A stretch of 64,000 bases of DNA from Micropruina sonneratiae. GTDB taxonomy: Bacteria > Actinomycetota > Actinomycetes > Propionibacteriales > Propionibacteriaceae. The stretch lies in assembly GCF_025972045.1 (NCBI RefSeq), contig NZ_JAPDHX010000004.1, positions 62,001-126,000 on the forward strand, read 5' to 3'. The translations under genes were made by a program, and so were the position numbers. Below the pieces are notes generated by a model, which did not search any database, was not told the origin of the DNA, and worked only from the letters and a program-made list of their open reading frames with translations. Shown here in pieces: positions 1 through 9,088 of the stretch; within the stretch, counting starts at the first letter, position 1; every line of letters starts with the position of its first letter.

Positions 1-169
1 GGAATGGGGATTGTGTGCTCGAGGTCGAGCATCAGTAGCGGGCCGACGAGAGCGCGAGTTCACTCGCGCGGTTCCGCCATCCAATAACCATGAAGCGTCC
101 GCCACTCACCGCGCCAGAGGCGTGGCACTCTAGCAGCGGGCACGCCGATCCAACCTGGCGAGGTGGCTG

Positions 170-1149
170 CTAGAACCCCAGGCGGAAGTCTTCGATCTTC
201 TGACGGATTACGTCGCCAGGGTCGGATCCGCCCGCGTGAGCTACGAGCATCTGGATTAGGTCATCGTCATTAAGCACAACGATCATCTTCCGGTGGAAGG
301 CCCAGAGCTCGCGTCGGGTGATCTCAGCGCCGGCGTCGAGCGCGGTACGGCACGCGATCATACCGAAGAGCCCGGCGCCGTGTTGGCTCAGGTAGTTGCC
401 GAGCTGAAGCACCTCCCGCTTCTTTACGGCGCCCACGTAGTTCTTCGCGTCGACCACGATGTAGTGAGCTGAGTAGAAGAGAAGCATATGGGCCCAGAAG
501 CCGTCGGAAGCGTAGTTAGGAATGATGATGTCGCGCCGGTTCACCCCGTCACGGGTGGGCGACTCGGTGTAGGGCAACGCGAGAGGAGGACAAAGAGTTG
601 CCTGCAATGCGTCCGACACAAGGATTTGCCACTCGTGCCAAGTTGACCAGCCGGGAGGTACCCTGCGCAGCCGCGCGGCCAGCGACTCGAGAGGCGGCCG
701 AGCCCTCCTCTTCTCGGCGCTACCTGCGACGATCTCCGGCCAAGGTATGTAGGGTGCGGCTGCACGCAATGCTTGCCCGTCGATGAGACGTATGCCACTG
801 TCCTCGACTAGCCGACTGTTCTTGTCCGCCAGAACGCCCGGGATCACCAAGACGAGCAGGGGAGCCGTGGGCTCCTTCGAGCTTCCTCGTGACGCGTGCC
901 GACCGTCTTCAGCTGCTCCACCGCACGGACGAGACGCGGCATTGTGGAGGGCGTCACAGCCTTGACCTCAACGAGGGCCGAGCGGCCATCTTCTAGGGTG
1001 AGGACGTAATCCACCTCAAGTCGCTCAGATGTGGCGCGAGAGGAGATTCCACTGATTGGCAGCAGCGACGGGAGCGCTTCTCCAACTTGCCGCTCGAACT
1101 CCAGCGCGCGCTCGCCACGAGCGTCAGTCTGGTATTCCTCCCGGGCCAT
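170..1149 (-). pseudogene. Frameshifted two-domain PD-(D/E)XK nuclease-like gene
   Basis: Two consecutive frames make one protein of about 326 residues. The first frame (1149-844) starts MAREEY and carries D47, E61 and K63 in 'EVDYVL...ALVEVKA', a classic D-ExK nuclease core. The second frame (from about 885 down to 170) continues naturally with 'PLLVLVIPGVLADKN' and ends in a second core: E73 in WHEWQ, D107 in RRDIII, and D134-x-K136 in VVDAKN. The join requires a one-base shift at about 870-890, so this is a true frameshift or a sequence error. The start lies about 10 bp after the probable end of the upstream nuclease-like gene, which suggests one operon. The family is not known to me; restriction-like or mobile-element defence cargo is an inference. 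Confidence 0.55.
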
Positions 1150-1358
1150 GCATGATTGCTACCAGACCGGTGCCGACAGCGCGAGGGCGAACTTGGCGAG
1201 TTGCCTTCAGCCTCGTGGACGGTGCACGGCATGAGCGCAGCCAACTGATGTCGACGCGCCACGCCTGGGGGATCCGCTGAAATGCACGGCACTCACCGAA
1301 GATGAGTTGCGGCAGCAAGCGCGCCAGTCTGGCCCGTCCATCTTCTGCTTGGAGCCAC

Positions 1359-3776
1359 TTATCGCCGACCGCCGTGACGACCCCTAAGCCGCTTGGTTCC
1401 ACGTCTCGCACTCGGAGGAACAGGACGGACCATGTCCTCCAGACTCATCAGCGGTGCAGCCGCAACGGCGGCGTCCATCGCGTCGCTCTGTTCCCAGAGG
1501 CGATCGTCGTATCGCATGCCTTGAAGGTTCGCCGCCTTGTCGTACAGCAGCAGCATGCTTCGGCTCGCCTTCGTCTGGTACTTCTTCAGGTCGGTATAGG
1601 CAGCTGCGTGCTCAGCGTTGGCGCATTCGGCCCACGCGACAAGCGCCCACGAACCAGCTTCGCTGACGCCATGCACGAACATGCTGTGCTCAGACTTACT
1701 TCGCCCCGCCTCGCGACAGCGGTCAAGCAAGCTAGCGCCCATCCTCAGTTGAGCCTCTTCACTCAATGTCACCAGGTCCGCGCCGAACCTCAGCCAACCG
1801 GGAGCCTTCCTTGACTCGCTCGCTGCTAGGTACTGATTGATCCAAGGCGCTTCTTCCCGTGACGGCTTCGGTGCAACGGTATCCGACCTGCCCTCGTTCC
1901 AGTCGAACCACGCGTCTAGCGGGTCCGTCATGGTCCCGAGGATGACCCTCGGCTGTTCGTTGTATCGCTGCCGCGACGCTCGGGTCGCCGACTTGGCGAC
2001 TGGTTGTTGCTCTGCGACGTCGTCCGGGTCGGGTTCGAAGTACATCCCGCCGTCTAGGAACCACATGATCATGTCGAGCTCGTCGACACCCGTCACCATG
2101 GTGGCCAGCTTCCGCCCGCACCTTCGTCTCACGAAGGTGAGGAACTGCGCGGCGTGGTCGAACACCTGCGACGCCACGATGAGGTCATGCAGCGACACAA
2201 CCCAGGGCACTGCTTCGGAGTTGATCACGCCATGCACGACCAGTTCATCCAATGAGAGCGACAGCAAGCCGAGGTCGTCCAAGGTCACGACAATCGAATG
2301 GACCTCACGCACCTCCGACAAGTCGATCCATCGTCCGTCACCGCCCCACACACCATGGTTGGAGCGGATCAAAGCTGCCAGGCGATCCGCCTGTTCATTC
2401 GCCTCCTGCAAAGTCTTGGCTAGGTCACGGTCGAGACGCTGCATGCTCCCCGCGCGGGCCCTATCTGTGATGCTGCCAGCCTTCACCTCGATGCAGAATG
2501 CGGCGCCGTCCACGACGAACAGCGCATCGGACTCGACGATCTTCCCGACCGCGCCAGCTGGATCGAAGGACCCCGCCAGTGAATCGATGTCCTTCGGGTC
2601 GATTGGCGCCCAGTATTTCTGCTGCTCCCAGCGTGGCTTCTCTCCGTGCAGCAGCTTGGTTATCGCTCTGATTGTGCGGGTCTCGGCGAACGTCGCACGC
2701 TGGCGGTCATATGTTGTCCACTTCGGGGATCCGGTGAGAGACCGCTCAAGATCGCGGCGCAGTTCCGGCTCATCCAAGAAACCCTGGAGAAGCAGGTACT
2801 CGTCGTCGTCGGAGATGCACCCCCATGGCCGGATTCGATCACCGCGCAGGTACCGGTCGATCATCTCCTTCACATTTGATTCGGGTCTGGTCGTGGCGAA
2901 GTAGTCCAGTACGTTGCGGGTGGTGTCCACCGGGAGGCCCGCGTTGGTCGCGAGGTCATTCACCGTTACGCACCCGAAGCGCCTGCACTCGGAGAGCATC
3001 GTGACGATCCCCTGCCTGAACTCGTCATTCTCCGACGGGGTGAGCGGCGCCCCTTGCGCGTAGCGTTGAGCGAGATCCCCCACACGGTCACGGGTTCCGA
3101 AGAGGCGTGTGTTGAGCAGGTCGACGGCGGCCGTCCGGATGGATCGAATCTCACCGAGAGTGAAGCCCAGTACTTCGCGCAGGATCGCGGCGGTCGCCCC
3201 GCGCAGGAGCAAACCGTCGTTCATGTCTGCGGCGATCGACTCGTACTGGCGCCCCCGAACCCGGGCCTCATACCCGGCCAACTTGCCGGCCAGCCTGTCA
3301 AGAGCGCGGGCCGACAGCGCGCGTTCAAAGGCTGCGAGATTGCTGGCGTCTTCGGCGATCTGCCCGCCCAACCGAAGAAGTGCGCCGACGTCTGGTTGCG
3401 CGAATGGCTCGCCGGTCAGCGGACGACGCGGAAGCCCCATCCCTAGGAGGACGTAGGCGACGACTTCCTGTGCGACAACGTCTGATTCGGGCGGGGCGCC
3501 AGTGTCAGCGATCCCGAACTGGTTGTTCAGCTCGGAAGCGAATCGGAGGAAGGCCAGAGTGTCGAAGGCGTCAAAACCCTTCAGGATCTTCTCAAGCTGA
3601 CGCGATCGTTGTTCAATGCGATCGAGCAGCATCGGAACCACGCTGGAGGGCCCCCCTGCCTCTGCTACTGCGCGACCCAGGTAGTTGTTCGCCCTCGCGA
3701 TGCTGCGGGCGACACGGCTACCGACCACCTGCAATGTCGGGTCAGGCGGCCGTCTCTTCATCTGCGAGCTCCTCAT
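1359..3776 (-). CDS. Large protein with a NERD-like nuclease core
   Basis: The open frame gives 805 residues. Residues 1-400 are mostly helical, with a helix-turn-helix-like stretch near 270-290. At about 417-432 the motif 'ESDALF...AFCIEVKA' supplies D417, E430 and K432 of a PD-(D/E)XK/NERD-type core. The C-terminal 350 residues match no fold I recognise. The last 20 residues (RRGTKRLRGRHGG) look like out-of-frame sequence. A one-base shift near 1418 leads into a better-looking frame ('LRVRDVEPSGLGVV') that, with two more shifts near 1250 and 1205, reaches a stop at about 1161, just before the next gene. The real protein is therefore probably about 70 residues longer, or the gene is decaying. 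M6 is an alternative start. Cytoplasmic nuclease activity is inferred only from the motif. Confidence 0.5.
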   Translation of the reverse strand: MRSSQMKRRPPDPTLQVVGSRVARSIARANNYLGRAVAEAGGPSSVVPMLLDRIEQRSRQLEKILKGFDAFDTLAFLRFASELNNQFGIADTGAPPESDVVAQEVVAYVLLGMGLPRRPLTGEPFAQPDVGALLRLGGQIAEDASNLAAFERALSARALDRLAGKLAGYEARVRGRQYESIAADMNDGLLLRGATAAILREVLGFTLGEIRSIRTAAVDLLNTRLFGTRDRVGDLAQRYAQGAPLTPSENDEFRQGIVTMLSECRRFGCVTVNDLATNAGLPVDTTRNVLDYFATTRPESNVKEMIDRYLRGDRIRPWGCISDDDEYLLLQGFLDEPELRRDLERSLTGSPKWTTYDRQRATFAETRTIRAITKLLHGEKPRWEQQKYWAPIDPKDIDSLAGSFDPAGAVGKIVESDALFVVDGAAFCIEVKAGSITDRARAGSMQRLDRDLAKTLQEANEQADRLAALIRSNHGVWGGDGRWIDLSEVREVHSIVVTLDDLGLLSLSLDELVVHGVINSEAVPWVVSLHDLIVASQVFDHAAQFLTFVRRRCGRKLATMVTGVDELDMIMWFLDGGMYFEPDPDDVAEQQPVAKSATRASRQRYNEQPRVILGTMTDPLDAWFDWNEGRSDTVAPKPSREEAPWINQYLAASESRKAPGWLRFGADLVTLSEEAQLRMGASLLDRCREAGRSKSEHSMFVHGVSEAGSWALVAWAECANAEHAAAYTDLKKYQTKASRSMLLLYDKAANLQGMRYDDRLWEQSDAMDAAVAAAPLMSLEDMVRPVPPSARRGTKRLRGRHGGRR

Positions 3777-4080
3777 CTACGGATCACGGTAATGGGAGGC
3801 TCCGACAAGACTCGCCCATTTGGCCGGCAGTCAGTGTCGTGTGAGTGCCGCGGACCTCCGCCGCATGGGACGAGCCCACCAAGCAAAGCGACTCCGTCGT
3901 GGCCGAGACTGCTGAACAACCCGAAGAGTAAGCCGGGAAGAGCGCAGCCGGGAGATGGGGGGCGGCCCCTCGCCGCACGGCCGGAAGCGGGGTAGCCGAC
4001 TGACTAGACGCGCTCAACTCGGCAGATCCGGTCGTTGACTCCCCGGCAGCGCAACGTCCCTACCGAACATGTCGTAGCCG
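3777..4080. other. Intergenic region between nuclease-like gene and integrase
   Basis: About 300 bp upstream of the nuclease-like gene and downstream of the integrase stop. I see no convincing coding frame, tRNA or strong hairpin. The promoter of the nuclease operon presumably lies here. Confidence 0.4.
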
Positions 4081-5232
4081 TCAGGTGCCGTCGACGAGGC
4101 GAGACAGTCGCTCGGCGATTTGTCGGTCTCGATCCTTGGCGGCGTGCTGGTAGAGCTGCGCAGCAACCGACGTCGAGTGCCCCAGCCTCGCTTGCAGCTC
4201 CGCTGTGGTCGCTCCCACTTGGGCAGCCAGGGTGGCTCCTGTGTGGCGAAGGTCGTGCCATTTGAGGTCTTCGCGTCCGGCGGCGGCGCGGGCTTTGCTG
4301 AAGTAGTTGTTCATCCCGGAGTGCCAGATGTGGCCGCGTCCCTCGCTGGGGAACAGCAGCGCGTCCGGGGCTGGACGGACGTACTCCTTCAGGTGCTCCT
4401 CCACAACCGGCCAGATGTGCGGAGGGATGGACACGTCCCGGACGCCGGCGTCCGACTTGGGTGGGCCTACCACCGGGCCGCCCGGCGGAAAGGTCACTGC
4501 CCGTCGAACACGGATCAGCTTGCGCTTGACGTCGATGTCCTTGCGGCGCAGCTCGGCCAGCTCGCCGTAGCGAAGCGCGCACCAGGCCGAGATGATCACC
4601 GACGCGCGCAACCTCGGCGGCATCGCGTCGGCCATCATCTCGATCTCGGCCGGCGTCGCGGGCTCGACCTTTCGCTTCGTGGCTTGCGCGCCGGCACCCC
4701 GGATGTGAACCGGCGAAGCGGCTATCAGCTCATCGTCCACGGCGGTGTTCATGATGGCTCGCAGCAGTCCGTACGCCTTCGCTCTGGTGCGCGGCGCCGT
4801 AGATCCGAGCTTGGTGTGCCAGGTCCGGACGTCCGCGCGCGTGATCTGGTCGATCGGACGATCACCGAACGTCGGCGCCAGGTACTTGGCGAGCACCAAC
4901 TCATAGTCCTTGCGGGTCAGCGCCCGGAGCGGCTCACCCTTGGAGTTGCGACGCTCGGCGATCCACTTCTCGCCGTACTCCCCGAACCTAACCTTGGGTT
5001 TGGCCTTTCGACGGGATGCGGCGAGCCGCTCCTCCGGCGAGACCCAGCGCACCTCGTCGGCGATCGCGTCCTCGATCATGCGCTGCTCGTTGCGCAGCCA
5101 GACCACGGCCAGGTCCCGCTTCTCGAACGTCGACGGGGCCTTGTGCCTGCCCAGGTCCGGACCGATGTAGCTAGCCTGGTACCTGCCCGAAGGCAGCCTG
5201 CGGATGTGCCCGAAGTCGCGCCGTTCAGCCAT
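4081..5232 (-). CDS. Tyrosine recombinase / phage-type integrase
   Basis: 383 residues, full length for an actinobacterial site-specific integrase. Residues about 1-60 form an AP2-like arm-binding domain (GRYQASYIGPDLGRH), about 80-175 the SAM-like core-binding domain, and 195-380 the catalytic domain. Catalytic residues are R221 (CALRYGE), H326 and R329 (WHDLRH), H352 (LGHST) and Y361 (QLYQH). It sits beside tRNA-Lys, so the target is most likely the 3' end of that tRNA. ATG 5232 follows a palindrome plus direct repeats (5252-5277) that may be arm sites or an operator. A truncated close relative (about 90% identical over the last 62 residues by eye) lies at 31909-32106 in the second island. 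No excisionase is visible. Confidence 0.93.
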   Translation of the reverse strand: MAERRDFGHIRRLPSGRYQASYIGPDLGRHKAPSTFEKRDLAVVWLRNEQRMIEDAIADEVRWVSPEERLAASRRKAKPKVRFGEYGEKWIAERRNSKGEPLRALTRKDYELVLAKYLAPTFGDRPIDQITRADVRTWHTKLGSTAPRTRAKAYGLLRAIMNTAVDDELIAASPVHIRGAGAQATKRKVEPATPAEIEMMADAMPPRLRASVIISAWCALRYGELAELRRKDIDVKRKLIRVRRAVTFPPGGPVVGPPKSDAGVRDVSIPPHIWPVVEEHLKEYVRPAPDALLFPSEGRGHIWHSGMNNYFSKARAAAGREDLKWHDLRHTGATLAAQVGATTAELQARLGHSTSVAAQLYQHAAKDRDRQIAERLSRLVDGT

Positions 5233-5251
5233 CAGGGACCCTCATTTCCTG

Positions 5252-5277
5252 TCGCACGCGTGCGATCCACGTGCGAT
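5252..5277. promoter_or_regulatory. Palindrome and direct repeats upstream of integrase
   Basis: TCGCACGCGTGCGA (5252-5265) is a perfect 14-bp palindrome. CGTGCGAT occurs twice in direct orientation (5259-5266 and 5270-5277). They lie 20-45 bp upstream of the integrase start and 85 bp from the tRNA. Integrase arm-type sites or a repressor operator would both fit. Confidence 0.45.
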
Positions 5278-5361
5278 AAGACAGTGTATCTCTGCCTATT
5301 TATGCCCACCAGTGCGTCAGAACGATTATGGTGTTTGGCCTAGTCACTAGCCTGAAACTGC

Positions 5362-5437
5362 TGGTGGGCCCACTGGGAATCGAACCCAGAACCCGCGGAT
5401 TAAAAGTCCGCTGCTCTGCCAATTGAGCTATAGGCCC
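5362..5437 (-). tRNA. tRNA-Lys (anticodon TTT), CCA encoded
   Basis: The minus strand folds as a 76-nt cloverleaf. The acceptor GGGCCTA pairs with TGGGCCC, the anticodon loop is CTTTTAA with anticodon TTT, the T arm has GGTTCGATTCC, and the 3' end carries an encoded CCA. The integrative element abuts its 3' end. Confidence 0.95.
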
Positions 5438-5541
5438 CCGACGCCCGCCAACTGTACCGTGCGGCGGGCGACCCGCTCGCGACTTGGCCCCAGGACCGAT
5501 CACCGAGCAAGGTCCACGATGACACTGAGGGCATGTAAACC

Positions 5542-6187
5542 TCAGCGGCGGGTCCCGCCCAGCCCGGCGTCCCTCGCTTGGGCGACCGCCTCGGCGCGGC
5601 TCGCCACCTGCAGCTTGGTGAAACATTGCTGACATGGTTCCGGACGGTCTTCGGTGAGAGCAGCAGCCGTCCGGCTATTTAGGTGTTGGTCAGCCCTCGG
5701 GCGACCAGGTCGAGAATCTCGCGTTCCCGCTCGACTAGGTCGGGGAACGGGGTCACGGACGCCTGGCCGCCGCCGGCGAAGAAGCCCAGCACCCTGGTGG
5801 CGATGCCCGGACTGAACACCACTCCCCCGCGAGATCGTGTCCAGCGCCTGCCGGATCTCGTTGCGATCGGCTCCCTTGAGCAGATATACGCGTGCCCCGG
5901 CTCGCATGGCGGCGAACACCGAGTCGCCGCCGTCCAGCATGGTGAGTACGAGCACGCCGGTCTGGGGCTGTTCGGCGACGATCCGCCGGGTGGCCTCGAT
6001 GCCGTTCATGCCCGGCATGTGCAGGTCCATCACCACCACGTCGGGGACCAGCCTGGACGCCTCGCACCGCCTCGCTGCCCTCGCCGGCCGTGCCGACCAC
6101 CTCGACATCGGCCATGGTGGCGATGGCGGCCACCAGCCCCTCGCGGTACAGCGGGTGGTCGTCGACGACCAGCACCCTGAGACTCAT
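5542..6187 (-). pseudogene. Broken NarL/LuxR-type response regulator
   Basis: The gene starts well at 6187 (MSLRVLVVDDHPLYREGL). It then changes frame near 6080 to read the phosphorylation site and receiver core (PDVVVMDLHMPGMNGIEATRR; VLTMLDGGDSVFAAMRAGA). It shifts again near 5830 to a linker and the start of a LuxR helix-turn-helix (EREREILDLVARGLTNT), which hits a stop in GLTNT-stop-IAGRLLLSPKTVRN. Two frameshifts plus a nonsense codon in a conserved domain indicate a dead gene, not one read error. It overlaps the remnant kinase stop (ATGA), as in an intact two-component operon. Confidence 0.8.
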
Positions 6188-6415
6188 GGCTCATCCTCCC
6201 CCATCGCCAGCGGCAGCGTCGCGGTCACAACCGTGCCGCCGCCGGGAATGGACGACACCTCCAGCCGTCCACCCAGCTCTTCGGCCCGGCCGCGCATCGA
6301 GGTGAGCCCCGCCACCCTCGGGCAACAGGTCTGGCAGCCCGTTCCCGTCGTCCGAGACCCGCACCACCAACTGAGCCTGGCGGCGCGAACCGTTCCCGGC
6401 CACCGCCGAACCGCT
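6184..6415 (-). pseudogene. 3' remnant of the partner histidine kinase
   Basis: Only the C-terminal ATP-binding part survives. One frame reads QLVVRVSDDGNGLPDLLP (the D-x-GxG-type box). After a frameshift near 6315 another reads LTSMRGRAEELGGRL and ends at a TGA (6184-6186) that overlaps the regulator ATG. The 5' part is missing: near 6410 the sequence becomes an unrelated hemerythrin fragment on the other strand, so a deletion junction lies there. Confidence 0.7.
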
Positions 6416-6716
6416 GGCGGCCAGGTTCGCCGAGATCGACGCCGTGCTGACCGTGCACCTCGAGGCCGAGGAGGCCACGATCATGCCCGTCATCCAGCAG
6501 GTCATCACCGCGGGCGAGTGGGAGCAGATCGGCCAGGCCGCCAAGACCGGCGCCGCCTCGCGGCAGAAGCTGAGGATGATCGGCCTCATCCTCGACCTGA
6601 TGCCGGCCGACGAGCGCGCCGCGTTCGAGGACGAGTTACCCGGCCCGGCCACGTTCGTCTGGGATCTGGTCGGACGCAGTATCTACCACCGGATCATGCG
6701 TGAACTGACCCAGTGA
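6411..6716 (+). pseudogene. 3' fragment of a hemerythrin-domain protein
   Basis: The frame reads LAARFAEIDAVLTVHLEAEE ATIMPVIQQ. The H-L-x-x-E-E motif is a hemerythrin HHE helix, followed by about 65 residues ending RIMRELTQ. The N-terminal helices with the other iron ligands are missing because the frame begins at the deletion junction near 6410. It could be translated from the GTG at 6444, but it would lack most of the metal site. Confidence 0.6.
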
Positions 6717-6764
6717 CAAGGGGTTATGCCAGCGTGGGCGCCTGCTCGTCGATCGCCCTGCCGG

Positions 6765-7985
6765 TCACTCGACCGGCATGGCGATTGCTCGCGGCGTCCG
6801 GTGCGAGACCGGGCTCGCAGCGCGGGCGCCCGCCGATGCCGGTGCCGATGGCGCGACCAGCAGGTGGCCGGCGTACACGCCGCGCACCGTCCTGACCAGC
6901 ACGGTCGCCCAGGCGACGACCAGCAGCACGAACAGCAGTCCGGCGATGACCTTCAACGCCGCCAGTCCCGTCACCTCCGCCAGCCCGGACGCCCCGGTCA
7001 CCATGGTGCCGACCGGGAACGTGAACGACCACCAGGTCAGGCTGAACGGCAGACCGCGTTCCGCCCGCGCGGTCCGCACCGTCACCATCGTGGCGATCGC
7101 CAACCACAGCAGGGCGAACCCGAACACCCCGACGCCGTACAGCAGCGCGAGCGCGTGGAAGGCCTCACCGAACGGGGCGGGCATCACCCCGGGCGCGAGC
7201 ACGCCGAGGTGGTGTGCCGCGGTGACCGACTGGCCGAGCGGACCGAGCACGATCCACAGCGTCGGCACCGCTGCCGCGGCTCCGATGCCGTGCCGGCTCA
7301 GCCGACCCCAGATCAGGGTGATCATCACGAAGCTGGCCATCAGGGCCAGCCCCGCCATCGCATAGCACGCCAGCAGCATCGTCTGCCGCGCCTCGGTGGT
7401 TGGCAGGTACGGCACCAGCAGCGCCCCCGTGGCTGCGCTGACCATCGGCGGCACGACCGGCATCAGCCAGCCCCCGAAGGCGGCGTCGTCGACAGGTTCA
7501 TGGCTGGTGAAGGTCCGGTACGGCACCAGCACGGACGTGACCAGACCCAGCGCCGTGCCCGCGCTCCACAGCACCGCGTCGAGCGCCAGGGCCGGCGCCG
7601 TCCCGATCAGCCGCTGCCCGACGAGCAGCGCACCGGCACCGACGGTCAGCAGCGCCATCGCCGGCGCGCCGTAGAAGTGCGCCAGCATCGGATTGTCCAG
7701 GTGCCCGCGCGCCACCTGCGGATGACGCCAGTGATGACCCAGCGTGGCCGCACTGACCATCACCAACAACGCGACCGCCAGCAACCAGGCCAGCCCGGCC
7801 AGCTCATCGCGGAACGGCAGCGGAAACGGCAACGTCTCGAGCGCGACGGCGACGATGCCGGTGCCCATCACGGAGGCGAACCAGTTCGGCCCGATGAACC
7901 CAAGAGCCGGCGCCCCCTCCAGAGCGGCGAGAAAGCCGCCGGCAGGCGTGGCGCATGACGTGGATGGGGCGGTGGTCGTGGGCAT
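6765..7985 (-). CDS. TDT-family (SLAC1/TehA-like) membrane transporter
   Basis: 406 residues with about ten hydrophobic segments. An N-terminal 'GPNWFASVMGTGIVAVAL' stretch is characteristic of the tellurite-resistance/dicarboxylate transporter (TDT) family, which includes C4-dicarboxylate and sulfite exporters and SLAC1 anion channels. The length fits the family. The gene is divergent from a LysR-type regulator 94 bp away with a palindrome between them, so control by that regulator is likely. Substrate (malate, sulfite or other anion) cannot be told from the sequence. It acts in the cytoplasmic membrane. Confidence 0.88.
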   Translation of the reverse strand: MPTTTAPSTSCATPAGGFLAALEGAPALGFIGPNWFASVMGTGIVAVALETLPFPLPFRDELAGLAWLLAVALLVMVSAATLGHHWRHPQVARGHLDNPMLAHFYGAPAMALLTVGAGALLVGQRLIGTAPALALDAVLWSAGTALGLVTSVLVPYRTFTSHEPVDDAAFGGWLMPVVPPMVSAATGALLVPYLPTTEARQTMLLACYAMAGLALMASFVMITLIWGRLSRHGIGAAAAVPTLWIVLGPLGQSVTAAHHLGVLAPGVMPAPFGEAFHALALLYGVGVFGFALLWLAIATMVTVRTARAERGLPFSLTWWSFTFPVGTMVTGASGLAEVTGLAALKVIAGLLFVLLVVAWATVLVRTVRGVYAGHLLVAPSAPASAGARAASPVSHRTPRAIAMPVE

Positions 7986-8041
7986 GACTCCAGCCTGGGT
8001 GAGCAGCAGAGAACGCGGTAGCCGACGAGTGACTGTCAGCC

Positions 8042-8058
8042 CACAGGCATAGCCTGTG
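8042..8058. promoter_or_regulatory. 17-bp palindrome between TDT transporter and LysR gene
   Basis: CACAGGC-ATA-GCCTGTG is a perfect inverted repeat in the 94-bp divergent intergenic region. It lies 57 bp upstream of the transporter ATG and 22 bp upstream of the LysR ATG. That is where a LysR-type regulator would bind to control both genes. Confidence 0.6.
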
Positions 8059-8079
8059 TCGGACCCCTATGCTGAGCCG

Positions 8080-8979
8080 ATGGACCTGCTGCCCGATCTC
8101 GGCTCCCTGCGGCTGCTCACCAACGTTGCCCGGCTGGGCAGCATCGGCGCGGCAGGCAGAGAGGCGGGCATCTCGCAGCAGTCGGCGTCCGAACGGTTGC
8201 GGGCCATCGAGCACCAGGTCGGGTTGGTGCTGGTGCAACGGTCCAGCACCGGCTCCACGCTGACGTCGGCCGGTCGGTTGCTGGTGGAGTGGAGCAGGCT
8301 GCTGCTGCAGCAGGCGGACGAGGTCGAGACGGCGCTGCACACCCTGCGCGAAGAACGCTCGCGTGAGTTGCACGTCTACGCGTCCATGACCACCGCGGAG
8401 TACCTGCTGCCGCGCTGGCTGGTCCGGCTGCGGCGTGGCCGCGACACCGTGGCCAGCCTGCACGCCACCAACACCGCCACCGTGGTGGACGCCGTGCGCC
8501 GCGGCGAGGCCGACGTCGGCTTCATCGAGGGACCGGCCGATCTGGCCGGGCTGTCCGCGCGCGTCGTGGGACACGACACCCTGGTGCTGGTGGCCGAACC
8601 GGACGACCCGTGGGCCCGGCGGAGGCGTCCGCTCACCCCGCAGCAGTTGACCGGACGCCGACTGACCAGCCGCGAGAAGGGCTCCGGAACGCGCCAGGTC
8701 GTCGAGGACGCCTTCCGCGCCGCCGGCGTGGGCGCCCCCGCCTCGGAGGTGGAGCTCACCGCCACCGCCGCGGTGCTGGCCGCCGTCCGGGCGGGCGGCC
8801 CGCCCGCCTTCGTCAGCGACCGCGCGGCCCGGGTCGAAGTCGAGTCCGGACGCCTGGCGCAGGTCGCCACCACCGGACTCGAGCTGCGGCGCGACTTCAC
8901 CGCGGTGTGGGTGGGGGGCGCACATCCGCCGGCCGGACCGGTGCGCGACCTGCTCGCGATCGCACGCAGCCTCAACTGA
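8080..8979 (+). CDS. LysR-type transcriptional regulator
   Basis: 299 residues from ATG 8080; an in-frame upstream start at 8056 would overlap the palindrome and lacks a reason. The N-terminal winged helix-turn-helix reads LRLLTNVARLGSIGAAGREA-GISQQSASERLRAIE, as in LysR proteins. The remaining 200 residues form the periplasmic-binding-like effector domain (ELHVYASMTTAEYLLPRWL; DVGFIEGP). It is divergent from the TDT transporter, which is its probable target. The effector ligand is unknown, probably an anion carried by the transporter (inference). Confidence 0.9.
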   Translation: MDLLPDLGSLRLLTNVARLGSIGAAGREAGISQQSASERLRAIEHQVGLVLVQRSSTGSTLTSAGRLLVEWSRLLLQQADEVETALHTLREERSRELHVYASMTTAEYLLPRWLVRLRRGRDTVASLHATNTATVVDAVRRGEADVGFIEGPADLAGLSARVVGHDTLVLVAEPDDPWARRRRPLTPQQLTGRRLTSREKGSGTRQVVEDAFRAAGVGAPASEVELTATAAVLAAVRAGGPPAFVSDRAARVEVESGRLAQVATTGLELRRDFTAVWVGGAHPPAGPVRDLLAIARSLN

Positions 8980-9088
8980 CTGCCCCGTCCATCTGAAAGT
9001 GGGAGCCCACCAGGGAGTGGCGCCACCCACGGCCGGGCCGCGGTCGAGCTGCGCCGGGGCGACGGCCCGACTGTTCCGGCCGCACCGG

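Larger units (their letters stand above)
1..5361. mobile_element. Integrase end of an integrative element in tRNA-Lys(TTT), continuing off the left edge
   Basis: A tyrosine recombinase gene (4081-5232) reads away from the 3' end of tRNA-Lys, 130 bp from it. This is the usual arrangement of an element that inserts into a tRNA 3' end. Left of it lie two nuclease-fold genes of no housekeeping type. The boundary at the tRNA is inferred. The far attachment repeat, a copy of the tRNA-Lys 3' end, is not in the window, so the element must end before position 1 or have lost that end. Confidence 0.65.

Noticed and set aside
4120-5343. Long plus-strand frame over the integrase (407 codons)
   Set aside because: High-GC shadow of the integrase, Arg/Val-rich with no domain; many similar long shadows occur across the window (for example over purL, the MFS gene and the kinase-regulator pair).
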